Shown: piece by piece, positions 4,265 through 5,809 of the stretch
Position numbering within the stretch: position 1 is the stretch's first letter
How the letters are laid out: each line of letters starts with the position of its first letter
Assembly: GCA_018895795.1 (NCBI GenBank)
Contig: JAHINZ010000157.1
Location: 1 to 5,809 of the forward strand
Length of the DNA: 5,809 nt
Direction of reading: 5' to 3'
Source: Alphaproteobacteria bacterium
GTDB taxonomy: Bacteria > Pseudomonadota > Alphaproteobacteria > Caulobacterales > Caulobacteraceae
Translations under genes and position numbers: made by a program
Notes under the pieces: generated by a model
What the model saw: only the letters and a program-made list of their open reading frames with translations
Databases searched by the model: none
Told to the model about the DNA's origin: nothing

Positions 4265-5809
4265 GTGCAAACTCGCCGTCAAATGCTGCTGTCCTCCGTC
4301 GCCGCCGGCCTCGCCGCGTCGGCGCCGTCGCTCGCGTTGGCCCGCCAAGCCGCGAGCGGTGAGGCCGTGAAACTCAACGCCCTTTTCGACGCGTTCATGG
4401 CCAAGACCCTCCGGCAGGCGCCGGAATTGGCCACAAGCCTGGGTGTGGATCAGGATGATCTGGCCTGGACCAAGGCCCTGCTCAGCGACCGTTCCGCCGC
4501 GGCGCTCGCTGCGGGGGTCGTCCAGACTCGGGACCAGTTGGCGGCCCTGCGCGCCCTGGACCGCACGGCCCTGGCCGGTATGGACGCCATCAACTACGAC
4601 ACCGTCGCGTTCACCTTGGCGGTGCAGGACGAAGGCAACCGCAAGTTCACCTATGGCGGCGGCGGTTCGGGCGCGCCCTATGTGCTGAGCCAGTTGACGG
4701 GCTCCTACCAGTCGATGCCCGACTTCCTCGACACCCAGCACAGCATCGAGACCAAGGCCGACGCCGACGCCTATCTGGCCCGCATGGAGGGCTTTGCCCG
4801 CCTGATGGACCAGGAGACCATGATCGCCCAGCGCGACATGGCCGATGGCGTCATCCCGCCGGACTTCATCATCGACAAGGCCCTGATCCAGATGAAGGCC
4901 TTCGCCGACACGCCCACGGCCGAGGCGCCGCTGGTCAAGTCGATCGCGCGCCGGACCAAGGACAAGAGCATCGCCGGAGACTGGGCGGGCGAAGCCTCGA
5001 AGATCTACGAAAACTCGGTCCTGCCCGCCCTGAAACGTCAGATCGCTCTGTTGGAAAGCGTTCGCCCCACGGCCAGCCACGACGCCGGCGTCTGGCGTCT
5101 GAAGGACGGCGGCGACTACTACGCCGTATCGCTCAAGAACTACACGACCGCCAACCTGACCCCCGACGCCATCCACCAGCTGGGTCTGGATCTGGTGACC
5201 TCGATCTCGGTCGAGGCCGACAAGCTGTTCAAGAGCATCGGCATGAGCAAAGGCACGGTCGGCGAGCGCATGGCCGAGCTGGGCAAGGACATCTATCCCA
5301 ATACCGACGCGGCCAAGGAACAGCTGATCGCCGACCTCAACACCAAGGCCAAGTGGATCGAAAAGCAGCTGCCGGCCTATTTCGGCGCGCTGCCCAAGGC
5401 GCCGCTGGAGATCCGTCGCGTGCCCAAGGCCATCGAGGCCGGCGCCCCGGGCGGCTATTACAACTCGCCGTCCCTGGATGGTAAGCGCCCGGGCATCTAC
5501 TGGATCAATCTGCGTGACACCAAGGAACAGGCCAAGTTCACGCTCAGCACCCTCACGGTCCATGAGGGCGTCCCGGGCCACCACCTGCAGGGGTCGATCT
5601 CGAACGAGGCCAAGGGCCTGCCGTTGATCCGCAAGATCAACTGGTTCTCGGGCTACGGCGAAGGCTGGGCGCTCTATGCCGAGCAACTGGCCGTCGAAAT
5701 GGGGATCTACAAGACCGACCCGCGTGGTCATTTGGGGATGCTGCATGACGCCCTGTTCCGGGCGGTGCGTCTGGTGGTCGACAGCGGCATGCACCACAAG
5801 AAGTGGAGC
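4265..5809 (+). CDS. Tat-exported DUF885 family zincin-like protein (3' end outside window)
   Basis: The frame is open from GTG 4265 to the right edge, giving 515 codons with no stop. Family members are usually near 600 residues, so roughly 80-90 are missing. The N-terminus is a twin-arginine signal: T3-R4-R5-Q6-M7-L8-L9, a hydrophobic Ala/Leu stretch, and a likely cleavage after A24-L25-A26. The mature protein should therefore be periplasmic and exported folded. HEGVPGHHLQ (433-442) is the family's HExxxGH-type metal-binding motif. GEGWALYAEQL (465-475) supplies the downstream glutamates, and VVDSGMHHKKW (504-514) matches the family's VDTGxHxxxW block. A GGYYNSP motif precedes them (around 400-406). 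DUF885 (PF05960) is related to zinc metallopeptidases, so a peptidase role is likely, but the substrate is unknown. A 526-codon frame lies antisense over most of the gene and is judged a coding-bias shadow. Upstream are AGGGG at 7 bases and the TTAA element. Confidence 0.92.
   Translation, partial: MQTRRQMLLSSVAAGLAASAPSLALARQAASGEAVKLNALFDAFMAKTLRQAPELATSLGVDQDDLAWTKALLSDRSAAALAAGVVQTRDQLAALRALDRTALAGMDAINYDTVAFTLAVQDEGNRKFTYGGGGSGAPYVLSQLTGSYQSMPDFLDTQHSIETKADADAYLARMEGFARLMDQETMIAQRDMADGVIPPDFIIDKALIQMKAFADTPTAEAPLVKSIARRTKDKSIAGDWAGEASKIYENSVLPALKRQIALLESVRPTASHDAGVWRLKDGGDYYAVSLKNYTTANLTPDAIHQLGLDLVTSISVEADKLFKSIGMSKGTVGERMAELGKDIYPNTDAAKEQLIADLNTKAKWIEKQLPAYFGALPKAPLEIRRVPKAIEAGAPGGYYNSPSLDGKRPGIYWINLRDTKEQAKFTLSTLTVHEGVPGHHLQGSISNEAKGLPLIRKINWFSGYGEGWALYAEQLAVEMGIYKTDPRGHLGMLHDALFRAVRLVVDSGMHHKKWS

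Noticed and set aside
4217..5797. 526-codon open frame on the minus strand
   Set aside because: It lies antisense to the DUF885 gene, which has a signal peptide and family motifs. The antisense product is a Gly/Val/Gln/Arg-rich string without recognisable domains, as expected when the sense strand avoids TTA, CTA and TCA codons.

Overview
The window is a GC-rich chromosomal segment, probably from an alphaproteobacterium of the Caulobacter/Phenylobacterium group. The evidence is the strong G/C bias at third codon positions, the nitrite/sulfite reductase - DUF934 - cysH gene order, and promoter-like elements resembling the Caulobacter housekeeping consensus (TTGACG ... GCTANAWC). The genus is an inference; no rRNA or tRNA is present to confirm it. 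No mobile element, CRISPR array, tRNA or rRNA was seen, and no stretch longer than about 145 bases lacks a gene.

Positions 1-2385 (+ strand) hold the end of an assimilatory sulfate reduction operon. It contains the C-terminal part of a siroheme/[4Fe-4S] nitrite/sulfite reductase, a DUF934 protein, and a CysH-type adenylylsulfate/phosphoadenylylsulfate reductase. The genes overlap by 17 and 4 bases, so translation is probably coupled. CysH makes sulfite from activated sulfate. The siroheme enzyme would reduce sulfite to sulfide for cysteine synthesis, and DUF934 is a conserved companion of unsolved role. CysH has the four-cysteine set of the iron-sulfur (APS-type) branch.

Positions 2382-3696 (- strand) hold two unrelated acetyltransferases. 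The first is a Vat/CatB-type left-handed beta-helix enzyme whose sequence closely follows streptogramin A acetyltransferases. Its stop codon overlaps the cysH stop tail to tail. The second is a RimJ-like GNAT N-acetyltransferase. They are 145 bases apart, so they may be transcribed separately.

Positions 3766-4152 (+ strand) hold a small NTF2/SnoaL-like (DUF4440-type) protein, divergent from the GNAT gene across a 69-base intergenic region that contains a good promoter candidate.

From 4265 to the window end (+ strand) lies a large DUF885 zincin-like protein with a twin-arginine signal peptide. It starts at GTG and runs off the right edge. Its upstream region is an AT-rich island with a TTAA-N6-TTAA element resembling a CtrA box, next to a -35-like TTTACGC. 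Overall this is ordinary core and accessory chromosome. No new multi-gene system is evident; the points most worth a second look are the Vat-like enzyme, the DUF934 companion and the CtrA-like element.
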